DNA of 63,476 nucleotides from Halobacteriales archaeon QS_9_68_17 (GCA_003023565.1 PXSA01000015.1:1-63476), one strand, 5' to 3'. Counted from the first letter of the stretch, positions 36,259 through 45,697 are shown. The notes: generated by a model from the letters alone, not told the origin. Numbers and translations: made by a program.

Positions 36259-36804
36259 CTACTCGGGCAGGAGGCCCAGATACGACGTGCGGATCTGCGC
36301 GTCGGGGTCGAGACCGAGCCGCTCCAGCAGGTCGTACGCCCCCTCTCGGGCGCGTTCGACGCCCTCCTCGTCGGTCTCGGTCTCCACCTCGACGAACTCG
36401 CCGAGGCCGTCGACGGCGTCCAGCGTGATGGCGTAGCCGTCGAGGGCGTAGCGCTCGCGCTCCTTGCGGACCGTCGCGGCCGGGTCGAACCCGAGGCCGT
36501 CGAACACCGCGGCCATCGTCTCGCCGTCCTCGACGCCCGTCTCGAACTCCTCGCGGGTCTTCGACGCTGCCTCGACCAGCGGCCCCTTGTACGTGACGCG
36601 CGAGTCGGCTTCGGCCCCGTCCGCGTCGGGCGCTCGCTCCCGTCGGATCCGGAGCGCCTCGTCCGTCTCCGCGAAGTTCCGGTGGGGCGCGTCGTAGTAT
36701 GTGTCCTCCTGCACGACCGCGCCGCGGCGCTCGGCCCCCGCCTCGCCGAGTCGGTCCCGGACCGCGTCGTGGTCGGCCCGGACCTTCACCTCCACCTCGA
36801 ACAT
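36259..36804 (-). CDS. CYTH-domain protein (class IV adenylate cyclase/ThTPase-like)
   Basis: 181 residues starting MFEVEVKVRAD, which holds the E-x-E-x-K signature of triphosphate-tunnel enzymes. Other tunnel residues are in ALRIRRERAPD, SRVTYKGPL, RKERERYAL and DAVDGLGEFVEVET. Archaeal members are annotated CyaB, but their activity may be triphosphatase. Divergent from the FKBP gene. Confidence 0.85.
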   Translation of the reverse strand: MFEVEVKVRADHDAVRDRLGEAGAERRGAVVQEDTYYDAPHRNFAETDEALRIRRERAPDADGAEADSRVTYKGPLVEAASKTREEFETGVEDGETMAAVFDGLGFDPAATVRKERERYALDGYAITLDAVDGLGEFVEVETETDEEGVERAREGAYDLLERLGLDPDAQIRTSYLGLLPE

Positions 36805-36921
36805 ACCCGCGTCGGCCGGACGCTCGCGATGCGCGTCGTGGCTCGTGACGGCGCGTCTCGGCATGCAGAACAGCCGACAGTACCAGTCCGGAAAAGCGCT
36901 TCGCGCGGTGAAAACGTGGTT

Positions 36922-36928
36922 CTTAAAT
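36922..36928 (+). promoter_or_regulatory. TATA-like box for the FKBP gene
   Basis: CTTAAAT is about 27 bases before the ATG at 36952. Confidence 0.65.
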
Positions 36929-36951
36929 GCCGACCGGCAGACGTACAACGT

Positions 36952-37956
36952 ATGAGCGAAGACCGAGAGGCCGATCAGGCCGATGAAGCGGACGCCGCAG
37001 AGAGCGAAGAGGACACCGGGACTCCTTCGGAGTCCCCAGCAGACGGCGAAGCCGCCGACGCCGAACAGGAGGAGGGACTCCAGCAGGGCGATTTCGTCCG
37101 CCTCGACTACACCGCACGTACCGCCGACGGCGGCCAACTCGTCGACACGACCGACCCCGACGTCGCCGAAGAGGAGGGCGTCGACGACCAGCAACAGACC
37201 TTCGAACCGCGCGTCGTCGTGCTGGGCGAGGGGCACATCTTCGAGGCCGTCGAAGAGGACGTCTACGGCGGCGAGGTCGGCGACTCCGGCGGCGTGACCG
37301 TCTCCGCCGAGGAGGCCTTCGGCGAGTACGACGAGGAGGAGGTTCGCACGGTCAGCGCCGAGAAGATCCCCGAGGACGACCGCTACCCCGGCGCGCACGT
37401 CGACATCGACGGCCAGCACGGCCACGTCGAGACGATCATCGGCGGCCGCGCACGCGTCGACTTCAACCACCCGCTCGCCGGCGAGGACGTCGAGTACGAG
37501 TACGCGGTCCTCGACGAGGTCGAGGACCGCGTCGAGCAGGCGGAGGGCCTGGTCGGCATGTACGTCGACGTCGACCTCGACATGTGGATCGAGACCGACG
37601 AGGTCGAGGAGGAGGTCGAGGTCGAGTCCGACGACGAGGACGACGAGGACGCCGAGCCCGAGTACGAAACCCAGACGGTCGAGAAGGAGACGCTGTACGT
37701 CGAGTCCACGCCCCAGCTGGCGATGAACCAGCAGTGGATGATGTCGAAACAGCAGGTCGCGCAGGACGTCGTCGACCGCCTGGACCTGGACCGCATCATC
37801 GTGCAGGAGACCCTCGGCGAGGGCGCGGGCATGATGGGCGGCCTTGGCGGCATGATGGGCGGCGGCATGGGCGGCGGCGACATCGAGGACGCCCTCGAAG
37901 ACGCCGACGTCGACGCCGACGAGATCGTCGACGAACTCGAAGGCGCGGAAGAGTAA
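36952..37956 (+). CDS. FKBP-type peptidyl-prolyl isomerase (SlyD-like)
   Basis: 334 residues. After a 45-residue acidic leader comes an FKBP domain with an inserted flap: QGDFVRLDYTARTADGGQLV and VVVLGEGHIFEAVEEDVYG, then NHPLAGEDVEYEYAVLDEVE. A long acidic tract follows. The C-terminal part (LAMNQQWMMSKQQVAQDVVD, GMMGGLGGMMGGGMGGGDIE) has methionine/glycine-rich repeats that may bind clients or metal. It acts as a chaperone-type isomerase. The leader includes a hairpin element (37018-37036). Confidence 0.9.
   Translation: MSEDREADQADEADAAESEEDTGTPSESPADGEAADAEQEEGLQQGDFVRLDYTARTADGGQLVDTTDPDVAEEEGVDDQQQTFEPRVVVLGEGHIFEAVEEDVYGGEVGDSGGVTVSAEEAFGEYDEEEVRTVSAEKIPEDDRYPGAHVDIDGQHGHVETIIGGRARVDFNHPLAGEDVEYEYAVLDEVEDRVEQAEGLVGMYVDVDLDMWIETDEVEEEVEVESDDEDDEDAEPEYETQTVEKETLYVESTPQLAMNQQWMMSKQQVAQDVVDRLDLDRIIVQETLGEGAGMMGGLGGMMGGGMGGGDIEDALEDADVDADEIVDELEGAEE
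37018..37036 (+). repeat. Hairpin element in the FKBP leader
   Basis: GGGACTCC-TTC-GGAGTCCC is a perfect 8-bp inverted repeat, followed at 37041-37054 by a small CGGC-GAA-GCCG stem. It encodes part of the low-complexity acidic leader (TGTPSESPADGEAA). Confidence 0.5.
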
Positions 37957-38084
37957 GCGACGCGGAGGGGTTCGCCGTTCCGACAGGTTTTTCTTGCGGG
38001 AAGTCGCTGTCGAACGTGTGCCCTCCACACGCTCAACGCCGCCGTTAGTCCGCGAACTCGCCGTCCAGCGGCGGGGGTGGTAAC

Positions 38085-38843
38085 GTGTCCGACTTCGGAG
38101 CGCTCGTCAGCGAGGCGTTCGACCGTCTCGGCGAGTTCGGCGTCCTCGCCGCGGTTCCGCTCGTCACGTCGCTGCTGGCGTTCGACAACTTCGAGCGGGC
38201 CGCCGCGAGCGGCGAGTTCGACTTCCACGCCGGGGTCGCCTTCGGTTTCCCGAACGCGGTCGTCGACCTCTGGACGTTCGTCGGCCTCCCGGCGAGCGAC
38301 CCGGGCGTCCGCGTCGCCGAACCGTTCTGGCTGGTGGTCGTCGTCTTCGCGGTCCAGAGTGCGCTGACTGCCGGCTATCTGGGGAGTATCAACCAGCGAC
38401 TCGACGGCGACCGGATCGACTTCCTCGGGAACGTCAGGCGGTATCTCGTCCCCATCACCGCGTACCAGGCCCTGGCGTGGGGCATCACGCTGGTCGCTTT
38501 GCTCGGCGGCGTCCTCACCGGCCCGTTCGTCCTGCTGCTGTTCCCGGCGTTTCTCCTCCTGAACTACCTGTTTTTCGCGGCCCCGTACCTGATCGTCGTC
38601 CGCGACGCGTCCGTCGGGGCCGCGATACGCGAGAGCTACGAGTGGGCGATAACCGGGGGCGACTACTTCGCGTACGGGGTTCGGTATCTCGCCGCCGTCG
38701 CGGCGGTGTCGATACCGACGACGCTGGTCGCCGTCAACCTCGGCCTCGTCGGCGTCGCGGTCGCGGCGGTCGCCACCGCGCCGGTCGGCCTGGCGTTGTC
38801 CGTCGCGACGACCACGTTCGTCCAACGGAACGCGCCCGCCTAG
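38085..38843 (+). CDS. Multi-pass membrane protein, function unknown
   Basis: 252 residues with about six hydrophobic segments (WLVVVVFAVQSALTAGYLGS; ALAWGITLVALLGGVL; FVLLLFPAFLLLNYLFFAAP; YLAAVAAVSIPTTLVAVNLG; VGVAVAAVATAPVGLALSV) typical of haloarchaeal DUF4013-like membrane proteins. GTG start at 38085; longer starts are less likely. Its stop overlaps the end of the next minus-strand gene by 4 bases. Confidence 0.75.
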   Translation: MSDFGALVSEAFDRLGEFGVLAAVPLVTSLLAFDNFERAAASGEFDFHAGVAFGFPNAVVDLWTFVGLPASDPGVRVAEPFWLVVVVFAVQSALTAGYLGSINQRLDGDRIDFLGNVRRYLVPITAYQALAWGITLVALLGGVLTGPFVLLLFPAFLLLNYLFFAAPYLIVVRDASVGAAIRESYEWAITGGDYFAYGVRYLAAVAAVSIPTTLVAVNLGLVGVAVAAVATAPVGLALSVATTTFVQRNAPA

Positions 38844-39466
38844 GCGATGTCGCGGCTGGTGTCGATGGCGACCTCCTCCAGGAGTTCGAGTTTGACCGTC
38901 TCGGCCAGCGCCCGGCCACCGCGGAACTTCGGCACAGCGAGCCGGTTCACCATGTCCGTCCCCTCGACGCGCGTGTCGAGGTCGAACACCACGTCCGCCA
39001 TGTGTTCGGTGGTGTCCCGGTTCTCCGGCGGTGCGTACCCGTCGAGGCAGTGGAGGACGGCGATAGAGCCCGTGTTGACCATGTGGGTCTGGAGGTCGTT
39101 GAAGAAGTTCCGGTAACGGGCCGGCTCGCGGCGCTCCAGCGTGTCGACGGGGTCGATGATCAGGTTCGCCCCCTCGGGGAGCGCCCTGATGAGGCGGTTC
39201 GCCTCGTCCAGCGGTTCGCTCCCGCCGACGCCACGCACCGTGGGGCTCCCGGCCTGTGTGTTCGTCGCGTCGATGGCGTCCCGCACCGCCTGGTCGGACC
39301 GCTGGGTCGTCAGGTACAGCGTCCCGCGCGCGGCGGTAAGTTCATAGAGGAGGAGTTCCGATTGGCTGGACGGCGACGCCGTGAGTGCCACGATACATCC
39401 CGCAGGTAACCCGCCGTTGAGCTTCCTGTCGAGGACGTCGATCCCAGTCTTTAGCCGACCAGCCAT
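38840..39466 (-). CDS. RecA-superfamily protein without a standard P-loop
   Basis: 208 residues resembling KaiC/RadA-like haloarchaeal proteins: starts RLKTGIDVLDRKLNGGLPAG like KaiC N-termini, then VALTASPSSQSELLLYELTA where the GKT/S Walker A lysine is replaced (SPSSQSE). Walker B-like GANLIIDPVDTLERR is kept. It probably binds without hydrolysing ATP, or acts as a scaffold or regulator. Such proteins are found near chemotaxis and gas-vesicle regulators; no partner here. Confidence 0.75.
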   Translation of the reverse strand: MAGRLKTGIDVLDRKLNGGLPAGCIVALTASPSSQSELLLYELTAARGTLYLTTQRSDQAVRDAIDATNTQAGSPTVRGVGGSEPLDEANRLIRALPEGANLIIDPVDTLERREPARYRNFFNDLQTHMVNTGSIAVLHCLDGYAPPENRDTTEHMADVVFDLDTRVEGTDMVNRLAVPKFRGGRALAETVKLELLEEVAIDTSRDIA

Positions 39467-39677
39467 GCAACTGAACTGTAATTACCGAGCATGTAAATAA
39501 TCCTTTGGCTACGCCTGTTGGTATCGGCCGGAGCCGCGAACGGATCCATTTATGAGTTTCGACGCGTATCCCGGGGGTCGACTGCCTCTTCGCCCCGTCG
39601 GCCGCCGTAGTCGAACAGGGAGTAGTGACGGTCTCGCTTCGTTCGGGCGGCAGCGACGGGACGCGACCGTCATTCGC

Positions 39678-40313
39678 TCAACCGGGCAACGCCGTCGCGA
39701 GTCGCCGGAACGACCGACACACCGCTCGCGACGCGAGAGGGTCCTCGCCGCCGTCGGGCACGGCAAACACCCGATCCGTGTTCAGCAACCGCTCGACGCC
39801 CTCCGGCGGCGTCTCCGTTCGCGTGACCACCGCGCCGGCGACCCGTGCGTCGAGAGCGCGGGCCATCGCCGCCGTCTTCGCCGCGTCGCGGAGGCTCTCG
39901 GGTGTGGGGAGGCTGACGACCAGTGCGGCGTCCGCCGCGCGGAGCGGGGCGGCGGCGTCCGGTCCGGCACCGGCGGGGCAGTCGAGGAGGACGCGTCGCG
40001 ACGACCGCCGAAGGCGGGACAGCGCCGCGGCGTCGAGGGTGTCGGCGTCCGTCGGGGCGGGGAGCACGCGAACGCCCGCCACGGCCGGGTCCTCGTGCGC
40101 GACGGCGGCCGGGTTCAGGTCCCGGTCGGCGGACTCCTCGGCCGCCGCGAGCGAGGGGGTTCGAGGCACGCCGGCGAGGGCGTGCAGGTTCGGCATGTCC
40201 CGGTCGGCGTCGGCCGCGACGACGGCGCGGTCGGTCCGTGCGAGCGCCCGCGCCAGTCCCAGCGTGGTGGTGGTTTTGCCCGATCCGCCCTTTCCGCCGG
40301 CGATAGCGATCAC
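39678..40313 (-). CDS. MinD/ParA-type ATPase
   Basis: 211 residues with the deviant Walker A GGKGGSGKTTTTLGLA at the N-terminus, the DADRDMPNLHAL switch and VLLDCPAGAGPDAAA (Walker B). MinD-family proteins position cellular structures in haloarchaea. This short form lacks the long acidic tail of some MinDs. GTG start at 40313. It is divergent from pyrB; no neighbouring partner gene. Confidence 0.85.
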   Translation of the reverse strand: MIAIAGGKGGSGKTTTTLGLARALARTDRAVVAADADRDMPNLHALAGVPRTPSLAAAEESADRDLNPAAVAHEDPAVAGVRVLPAPTDADTLDAAALSRLRRSSRRVLLDCPAGAGPDAAAPLRAADAALVVSLPTPESLRDAAKTAAMARALDARVAGAVVTRTETPPEGVERLLNTDRVFAVPDGGEDPLASRAVCRSFRRLATALPG

Positions 40314-40395
40314 GGCGTTCGTTCGGTTCGTCCTCGCGTATCAACCCCGGGACGGATGGTGAGATTGAAGAATCCGGGGTGTGCCTGATTACACG

Positions 40396-41310
40396 ATGCG
40401 GCACGACCACCTCGTCACGACAAAGCAACTGTCGCGGGCGGACATCGAGACCGTCCTCGACCGGGCCGCGGAGATCGACGCCGACCCGGCGGCGTTCGCC
40501 GACCGGCACGCCGGAACGCTGCTCGGACTCCTCTTTTTCGAACCGAGTACGCGGACGAAGATGTCGTTCGAGACCGCCATGAAGCGCCTGGGCGGGGACG
40601 TCGTCGACATGGGATCGGTCGAGTCGTCGAGCATCAAGAAGGGGGAAAGCCTCGCGGACACGGTGCGGGTGATCGAGGGGTACGTCGACGGCATCGTCCT
40701 GCGTCACCCCCGACAGGGGTCGGCGAAAATGGGCGGCGAGTACGTGGACGTCCCGCTGCTCAACGCCGGCGACGGGGCCGGGCACCACCCCACGCAGACG
40801 CTCCTCGACCTCTACACGATCCGCGAGAACGCCGGGTTGGACGACCTGACTATCGGGGTCATGGGCGACCTGAAGTACGGCCGGACGGTCCACTCGCTGG
40901 CCCACGCGCTGACGAACTTCGACGCGAGCCAGCACTTCGTCAGCCCCGAGAGCCTCAAACTGCCGAGAGGCGTCCGTTACGACCTCCACGAGGAGGGTGC
41001 GTCGGTCCGGGAACACACCGACCTGGAGGAAGTCCTCCCGGAACTCGACGTGCTGTACGTCACCCGGATCCAGCGCGAGCGGTTCCCCGACGAAAACGAG
41101 TACCGCGAGATCGCCGGCGAGTACCGGGTCGACGCCGAGACGCTCTCGGCCGCCGAGGACGACCTGCCGGTGATGCATCCCTTACCCCGCGTCGACGAGA
41201 TCGCGGCCGACGTCGACGACACCGACCACGCGACGTACTTCGAACAGGCCCACAACGGCGTGCCGGTGCGTATGGCGCTGCTCGACCTCCTCGTCGGTGA
41301 TTCCGAATGA
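40396..41310 (+). CDS. pyrB: Aspartate carbamoyltransferase catalytic subunit
   Basis: Condenses carbamoyl phosphate with aspartate in pyrimidine synthesis. 304 residues; [20 protein letters not shown] is the carbamoyl-phosphate site, [16 protein letters not shown] and [11 protein letters not shown] the substrate loops. ATG at 40396 is preferred to a GTG 15 bases upstream on the basis of the conserved [12 protein letters not shown]-terminus. It overlaps pyrI by 4 bases. Confidence 0.95.
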   Translation: MRHDHLVTTKQLSRADIETVLDRAAEIDADPAAFADRHAGTLLGLLFFEPSTRTKMSFETAMKRLGGDVVDMGSVESSSIKKGESLADTVRVIEGYVDGIVLRHPRQGSAKMGGEYVDVPLLNAGDGAGHHPTQTLLDLYTIRENAGLDDLTIGVMGDLKYGRTVHSLAHALTNFDASQHFVSPESLKLPRGVRYDLHEEGASVREHTDLEEVLPELDVLYVTRIQRERFPDENEYREIAGEYRVDAETLSAAEDDLPVMHPLPRVDEIAADVDDTDHATYFEQAHNGVPVRMALLDLLVGDSE

Positions 41311-41768
41311 GCGACCACGAACTCCGCGTCAGCAAGATCCGGAGCGGCACCGTCATCGACCACATCCCCGGCGGGCAGGCGCTGAACGTCCTCGCGATCC
41401 TCGACATCGACGGGAGCGGCGGCGAGGAGGTCAGCATCGGGATGAACGTCCCGAGCGACCGCCTCGGACGCAAGGACATCGTCAAGGTCGAGGGCCGCGA
41501 GCTCAGCCAGGACGAGGTCGACGTCCTCTCGCTGATCGCCCCGGACGCGACGATCAACATCGTCCGCGACTACGACGTGGTCGACAAGCACCGCCTCGAA
41601 CGGCCCGGCCACGTCAGCGGCGTGCTGGAGTGCCCGAACCGAAACTGTATCAGCACCGACGACGAGCCGATCGATTCGAAGTTCGAAGTGCTCCCCGACG
41701 GCGTCCGCTGCGAGTACTGCGAAACGATCGTTCGGGAGGACATCCCCGACCGGGTCCGGTCCGCGTGA
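41307..41768 (+). CDS. pyrI: Aspartate carbamoyltransferase regulatory subunit
   Basis: Allosteric chain binding CTP/ATP. 153 residues: nucleotide-binding domain ([37 protein letters not shown]) and a C-terminal zinc domain with C-x4-C (CPNRNC) and CEYC. Pairs with PyrB in the same operon to form the regulated holoenzyme. Confidence 0.95.
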   Translation: MSDHELRVSKIRSGTVIDHIPGGQALNVLAILDIDGSGGEEVSIGMNVPSDRLGRKDIVKVEGRELSQDEVDVLSLIAPDATINIVRDYDVVDKHRLERPGHVSGVLECPNRNCISTDDEPIDSKFEVLPDGVRCEYCETIVREDIPDRVRSA

Positions 41769-41816
41769 GGCTCTCCCCCAATAATTCTATGTACTGCGGC
41801 GGTGTAAGAACCACGG

Positions 41817-41927
41817 ATGTCAGGTAAGATCAAGGTCCTGCTGGCGGTCGCGCTGGTGATCGTCGCGGTCAGGTTCTACGGCGGCGGGAGCGGCCCGGCG
41901 GACGTGGAGTACGAAGACATCGAATAG
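41817..41927 (+). CDS. 36-residue single-helix membrane mini-protein
   Basis: Encodes MSGKIKVLLAVALVIVAVRF then YGGGSGPADVEYEDIE: a positively charged start, one membrane helix and an acidic tail. Such tiny proteins exist next to other haloarchaeal genes. It lies 48 bases after pyrI, and an AT-rich AATAATTCTAT box is about 30 bases upstream. It may be co-transcribed. No function known. Confidence 0.6.
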   Translation: MSGKIKVLLAVALVIVAVRFYGGGSGPADVEYEDIE

Positions 41928-41962
41928 CAACTTCTTACCGCCCTCGCCCGCTACGGGCGGCT

Positions 41963-42787
41963 ATGTACGGGGTCGTCACGCGCAACGAGGAAGAGTTGGC
42001 CTGGTCGGAGTTCGACCGCGGGTTCTACGAGGTGAAAGACGTCACCGGTCGAGCGGCGGAACCGGTCGCCGAGGGAGTGAACATGATCTCCTGTTTCGGC
42101 GACACCGCCGCCGGGGAGTCGAACCCGGAACTGGTCCCGGTCAGCGACGACGGCGCGCGCGCCACTCGGGAGCAACCGTACTTCGACTGGGGGTACGTCT
42201 GCCCCTCCCGAGAGCGGTACCGCGAGGGCCTGCTGGAGACGATCGATGACTGCGTCGCGGCCAACCCCGACGTGCGGTTAGACGACGTCGGCTTCCCCCG
42301 GGCGGAGTACTGCCACTGCGACGCGTGCGACGAGCGCTTCGTCGAGAGCGACTTCGACGACCGGTTCGCGTGGCGCGCCGCCGAGATCACCGACTTCGTG
42401 GCCGAGGCCGCCGACCGGATCCCGGGGACGACGTACGTCACGCTGTATCCCGACCCCTACCCGGGCCATCTCTACGAACGCGCGGGACTCGACCTCGACG
42501 CGCTCGCGGAACACGTCGACGAGTTCGTCGTCCCGCTGTACGACATGGCCTACGAGACGACCTACTGGCTGGAGACGATCGCGAGCGGGTTCGAGGACGC
42601 GCTCGACCGCCCGTTCAGCGTCGAACTGTACGCCGTGGACATCGACATCGACAACCTGATCCACGCCGCCGAAGTCGCCGCCGAGTACGGCGAGTCGGTC
42701 CTCTTCGGGTACGACGCGAGCAACGCCCGCGCGGCGCTCCGGCGGCTGCACGCAGACGAGCAGGACGGCAAGCGATACGGCGAATAG
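41963..42787 (+). CDS. Conserved haloarchaeal protein, possible TIM-barrel
   Basis: 274 residues. WSEFDRGFYEVKDVTG and WGYVCPSRERYREGLLETID, then LDDVGFPRAEYCHCDACDER, with a Cys/His cluster CHCDAC, then VVPLYDMAYETTYWLETI, suggest a barrel similar to DUF4015/glycoside hydrolase-like proteins. No active site is certain. Followed by 295 bases without a clear gene. Confidence 0.65.
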   Translation: MYGVVTRNEEELAWSEFDRGFYEVKDVTGRAAEPVAEGVNMISCFGDTAAGESNPELVPVSDDGARATREQPYFDWGYVCPSRERYREGLLETIDDCVAANPDVRLDDVGFPRAEYCHCDACDERFVESDFDDRFAWRAAEITDFVAEAADRIPGTTYVTLYPDPYPGHLYERAGLDLDALAEHVDEFVVPLYDMAYETTYWLETIASGFEDALDRPFSVELYAVDIDIDNLIHAAEVAAEYGESVLFGYDASNARAALRRLHADEQDGKRYGE

Positions 42788-43052
42788 CCCGGATGTCGAC
42801 AGCCGCACTGACGCTTTTTCAGAGCCAGAAACACCGGGAAACTTTGATACCGCAGATGCGTCTGCGCTATCGCACCGACGATGGGTCCGTCGATCAGCCG
42901 ACCTGATGGTCTCCCCTCGACCTCGCCGAGGTGCGGAAAACGACCAGTCATGGTCGTTCGGACCGCCGAACGCGTCCGGAGCGGGCACGTCCCTCGACCT
43001 TGTCCTGCACGACCGCAGCCGGCTATCGGACGCCGCGTCGGGAATAGATCAA

Positions 43053-43060
43053 TTTTTACC
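43053..43060 (+). promoter_or_regulatory. TATA-like box for the 60-aa protein
   Basis: TTTTTACC is about 26 bases before the ATG at 43083. The upstream gap (42788-43052) contains no supported gene. Confidence 0.6.
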
Positions 43061-43082
43061 CGCACCGACGGAACTGAAGGGC

Positions 43083-43265
43083 ATGAGCTTCGAAGAGGGC
43101 GAACGCGTTGTCCTGAACGACGAGCACAGCGAACACGACGGCGAGGAAGGGACTATCACGCAGGTGATGGACACGATGTTCGGCGACAGCACATACACCG
43201 TCAGCTTCGAGGACGGCCAGGAGACGGGCGTCCCCGAGGACTCGCTCGAACCCGCAGGGGAGTAA
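43083..43265 (+). CDS. Small DUF1918-like/SH3-fold protein
   Basis: 60 residues: MSFEEGERVVLNDEHSEHDG, EEGTITQVMDTMFGDSTYTV and SFEDGQETGVPEDSLEPAGE. The pattern GxxVxxNDE...GxxGxI...V.F.DG.E..V resembles KOW/DUF1918 barrels that bind nucleic acids or proteins. A short gap (9 bases) separates it from the RNA-binding protein gene, so an operon is likely. Confidence 0.7.
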   Translation: MSFEEGERVVLNDEHSEHDGEEGTITQVMDTMFGDSTYTVSFEDGQETGVPEDSLEPAGE

Positions 43266-43274
43266 CCGCGCCGG

Positions 43275-43700
43275 ATGTCGAGCGTCCCGTTTCACTACGT
43301 CGACCTCCGCGCGTTCTGCTACGCCACGGAGGACGAGAAACGCGTCGAAGAGGCGTTCCGAGCGTTCCTCCCCGAAGAGTGCCCCGTCGACCGCACGAAA
43401 AGCGAGGGCCACCACGGCGACCGCATCGTCGTGCTGTCCGCGCGGGTCGAGAACGCCGACGACGTCCGCCACGTGCTCGACCGGATCATGGAACTCGACG
43501 ACATCGACACCGTCATCGGCGAACTCGACGAGCGCGTCACCGACAACACCGAACTGTTCATGCATCTCGACAAGCAGGCGGCGTTCGGCGGCGATATCGC
43601 GCTCGGAGAGGGGATCACGTTCCGCGCGAAGGTCGAGGCCTACCCCGCGACGAAGGAGGCCGCCGTCGAGAACGCCCGGGACGCGCTGACCGAGGACTGA
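43275..43700 (+). CDS. RNA-binding domain protein (COG1325, exosome-associated)
   Basis: 141 residues: VPFHYVDLRAFCYATEDEKR, KSEGHHGDRIVVLSARVENA and ELFMHLDKQAAFGGDIAL, matching the archaeal COG1325 family, whose genes often neighbour the exosome. ATG at 43275. RNA binding is inferred from the family. Confidence 0.85.
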   Translation: MSSVPFHYVDLRAFCYATEDEKRVEEAFRAFLPEECPVDRTKSEGHHGDRIVVLSARVENADDVRHVLDRIMELDDIDTVIGELDERVTDNTELFMHLDKQAAFGGDIALGEGITFRAKVEAYPATKEAAVENARDALTED

Positions 43701-43775
43701 CTGCGCGAACGTCGTGCCGCCTTTTCCCACACAGCGACTAAGGGAGGGGACGTGGAACGGTCCGACGCTATCAAA

Positions 43776-44198
43776 ATGGACCGACGCACGTTCCTGGGAA
43801 GCGCGGTCGTTCTGACGACGCCGTTGATCGCCGGCTGTAACGACAGTGAGGGCAGTGACAGTGACGACGAGAGCAACGGCGACGGATCGGGAGACGCGGA
43901 CGCGACGATCACGATCCAGGCGGACGCGTTCGACCCTCAGCGAGTGGAGGTCGACGAGAGCGCGACGGTAGAATGGGTCGACGAGAGCGACACGGACCAC
44001 GCCATCGTGAGCGGCCGGTTCCGCGACGAGTCGGAGGAGTGGGACCTGGAACTCGACATCGAGAGCGGTAGCGGCGCTCACAGCTTCGACTCCGCCGGGA
44101 TCTACGAGTACCACTGCAACGTCCACGGCGCGCAGTCGATGTGCGGCGTCGTCCTCGTCGGCGGCGCGTCGATGGAGGGCGACCTCCCCTGCGAGTAA
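43776..44198 (+). CDS. Halocyanin-like blue copper lipoprotein
   Basis: 140 residues with signal DRRTFLGSAVVLTTPLIAGC (lipobox) and a cupredoxin domain. Copper ligands visible: His in ESDTDHAIVSG, and the C-terminal loop YHCNVHGAQSMCGVVLV (Cys, His, Met). The DHAI strand and HCNVHG..M pattern are typical of halocyanin. Periplasmic-side electron carrier. ATG at 43776 gives the proper signal; a GTG at 43752 adds eight residues. Confidence 0.85.
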   Translation: MDRRTFLGSAVVLTTPLIAGCNDSEGSDSDDESNGDGSGDADATITIQADAFDPQRVEVDESATVEWVDESDTDHAIVSGRFRDESEEWDLELDIESGSGAHSFDSAGIYEYHCNVHGAQSMCGVVLVGGASMEGDLPCE

Positions 44199-44248
44199 GG
44201 GCGGTAATCCCCGCAACGTTAACGCCCGCGGACGCCGAACCGCCGGCC

Positions 44249-45697
44249 ATGATCACCAGCGACAGGATGGCCGCAGTCGACGAGAACGCCGCGGCGCTGG
44301 GCGTGCCGCGCAAGCAGTTGATGGAATCCAGCGGCAACGCGGTCGCGCGCGAGGTCCGCGACGCGGGCGACCCGGGCGACGAGGTCGTCGTCGTCGCCGG
44401 GCGAGGCAACAACGGCGGCGACGCGTTCGTCGCCGCGCGCTTTCTCGACGCGTTCGACGTGACGACGCTGTTACTGGGCCGCGCCGACAACATCGGGACC
44501 GACATCGCTCGCGAGAACTGGGAAGCGCTCGACCGCGCCGAGGCCGACGCCCGCGAGGTGCGGGACTCGACGGGGTTCGACCTGTCCGAGGCGGACGTCG
44601 TCGTGGACGCGATGCTCGGAACGGGCGTCACCGGCGCGCTCCGCGAGCCGATGGCGACGGCCGCGCGCTCGATCAACGACAGCGACGCGACCGTCGTCGC
44701 CGTCGACGTACCGTCCGGCGTGGACGCGGACACCGGCGAGACCGACGGCGTCGCCGTGGAGGCCGACCGCGTCGTCACGTTCCACGACCGGAAGCCGGGA
44801 CTGGACGGGATAGAGGCCGAGGTGACCGTCGCGGACATCGGTATCCCCGAGGCCGCGGAACTGTTCGTCGAGCGCGGCGACCTGCTGGCGCTTTCCCGGG
44901 ACCCGCAGAGCCACAAGGGTGACCACGGGGAAGTGCTCGTGGTCGGCGGCGGCCCCTACACGGGTGCGCCGGCGCTCTCGGCGCAGTCCGCGCTCCGGGC
45001 GGGTGCCGACCTCGTGCGCGTGGCCGCTCCCGAGACGGTCGCCCGCGAGATACAGGGCTATCAGGAGAGTCTCATCGTCCGCAGGCTTCCGGGCGACCGG
45101 ATCCAGCCGGGGCACGTGGACCGTCTCCTCGATCTCGCAGAAGAGCACGACGCCGTCGTGTTCGGGCCGGGGCTGGGCCACGCCGAGGAGACGAACGCGG
45201 CCGCCCGCGAGTTCCTGTCGTCGTTCGACGGCACCTGCGTCGTCGACGCGGACCCGCTCCGTGAGGTCCCGAAAGTCGACACGGACGCCGACCTGGTCTG
45301 CACGCCCCATCAGGGCGAACTGGAGTCGATGGGCGGCGAGACGGCCGACGACTGGCGGGAACGGATGGACCTCGTGGCGTCGTACGCCGACGAACTCGGG
45401 GCGACCTTGCTCGTGAAGGGCGCTCACGACGTCGTCTCGGACGGCGAGACGACGCGCGTCGGCCGGACCGGCAATCCCGGCATGACCGTCGGCGGGACCG
45501 GCGACGTGCTCGCGGGGATCACCGGCGCGCTGGTGAGCGGCCACGACCCGGTGACCGCGGCAGGCATCGCCGCCTTCGTCAACGGCCGCGCCGGCGACCT
45601 CGTCGTCGACGACCAGGGGTACGGCCTCCTCCCGACCGACCTGCTCGATCGGGTCCCCGAGGCGATGTGGGGCGAGGAGGTGAACTCCCGTGAGTGA
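44249..45697 (+). CDS. nnr: Bifunctional NAD(P)H-hydrate repair enzyme
   Basis: 482 residues. The N-terminal epimerase domain (about 1-215) has VVVVAGRGNNGGDAFVAARF and VDAMLGTGVTGALREP; the C-terminal ADP/ATP-dependent dehydratase domain has DHGEVLVVGGGPYTGAPALS, LVCTPHQGELE and GNPGMTVGGTGDVLAGITGA. It repairs damaged NADH/NADPH hydrates. It overlaps moaC by 8 bases, so an operon is likely. Confidence 0.93.
   Translation: MITSDRMAAVDENAAALGVPRKQLMESSGNAVAREVRDAGDPGDEVVVVAGRGNNGGDAFVAARFLDAFDVTTLLLGRADNIGTDIARENWEALDRAEADAREVRDSTGFDLSEADVVVDAMLGTGVTGALREPMATAARSINDSDATVVAVDVPSGVDADTGETDGVAVEADRVVTFHDRKPGLDGIEAEVTVADIGIPEAAELFVERGDLLALSRDPQSHKGDHGEVLVVGGGPYTGAPALSAQSALRAGADLVRVAAPETVAREIQGYQESLIVRRLPGDRIQPGHVDRLLDLAEEHDAVVFGPGLGHAEETNAAAREFLSSFDGTCVVDADPLREVPKVDTDADLVCTPHQGELESMGGETADDWRERMDLVASYADELGATLLVKGAHDVVSDGETTRVGRTGNPGMTVGGTGDVLAGITGALVSGHDPVTAAGIAAFVNGRAGDLVVDDQGYGLLPTDLLDRVPEAMWGEEVNSRE

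Noticed and set aside
36805..38028. Minus-strand extension of the CYTH protein across the FKBP gene
   Set aside because: It is Leu/Val/Asp-rich antisense sequence; the conserved MFEVEVK start is at 36804.
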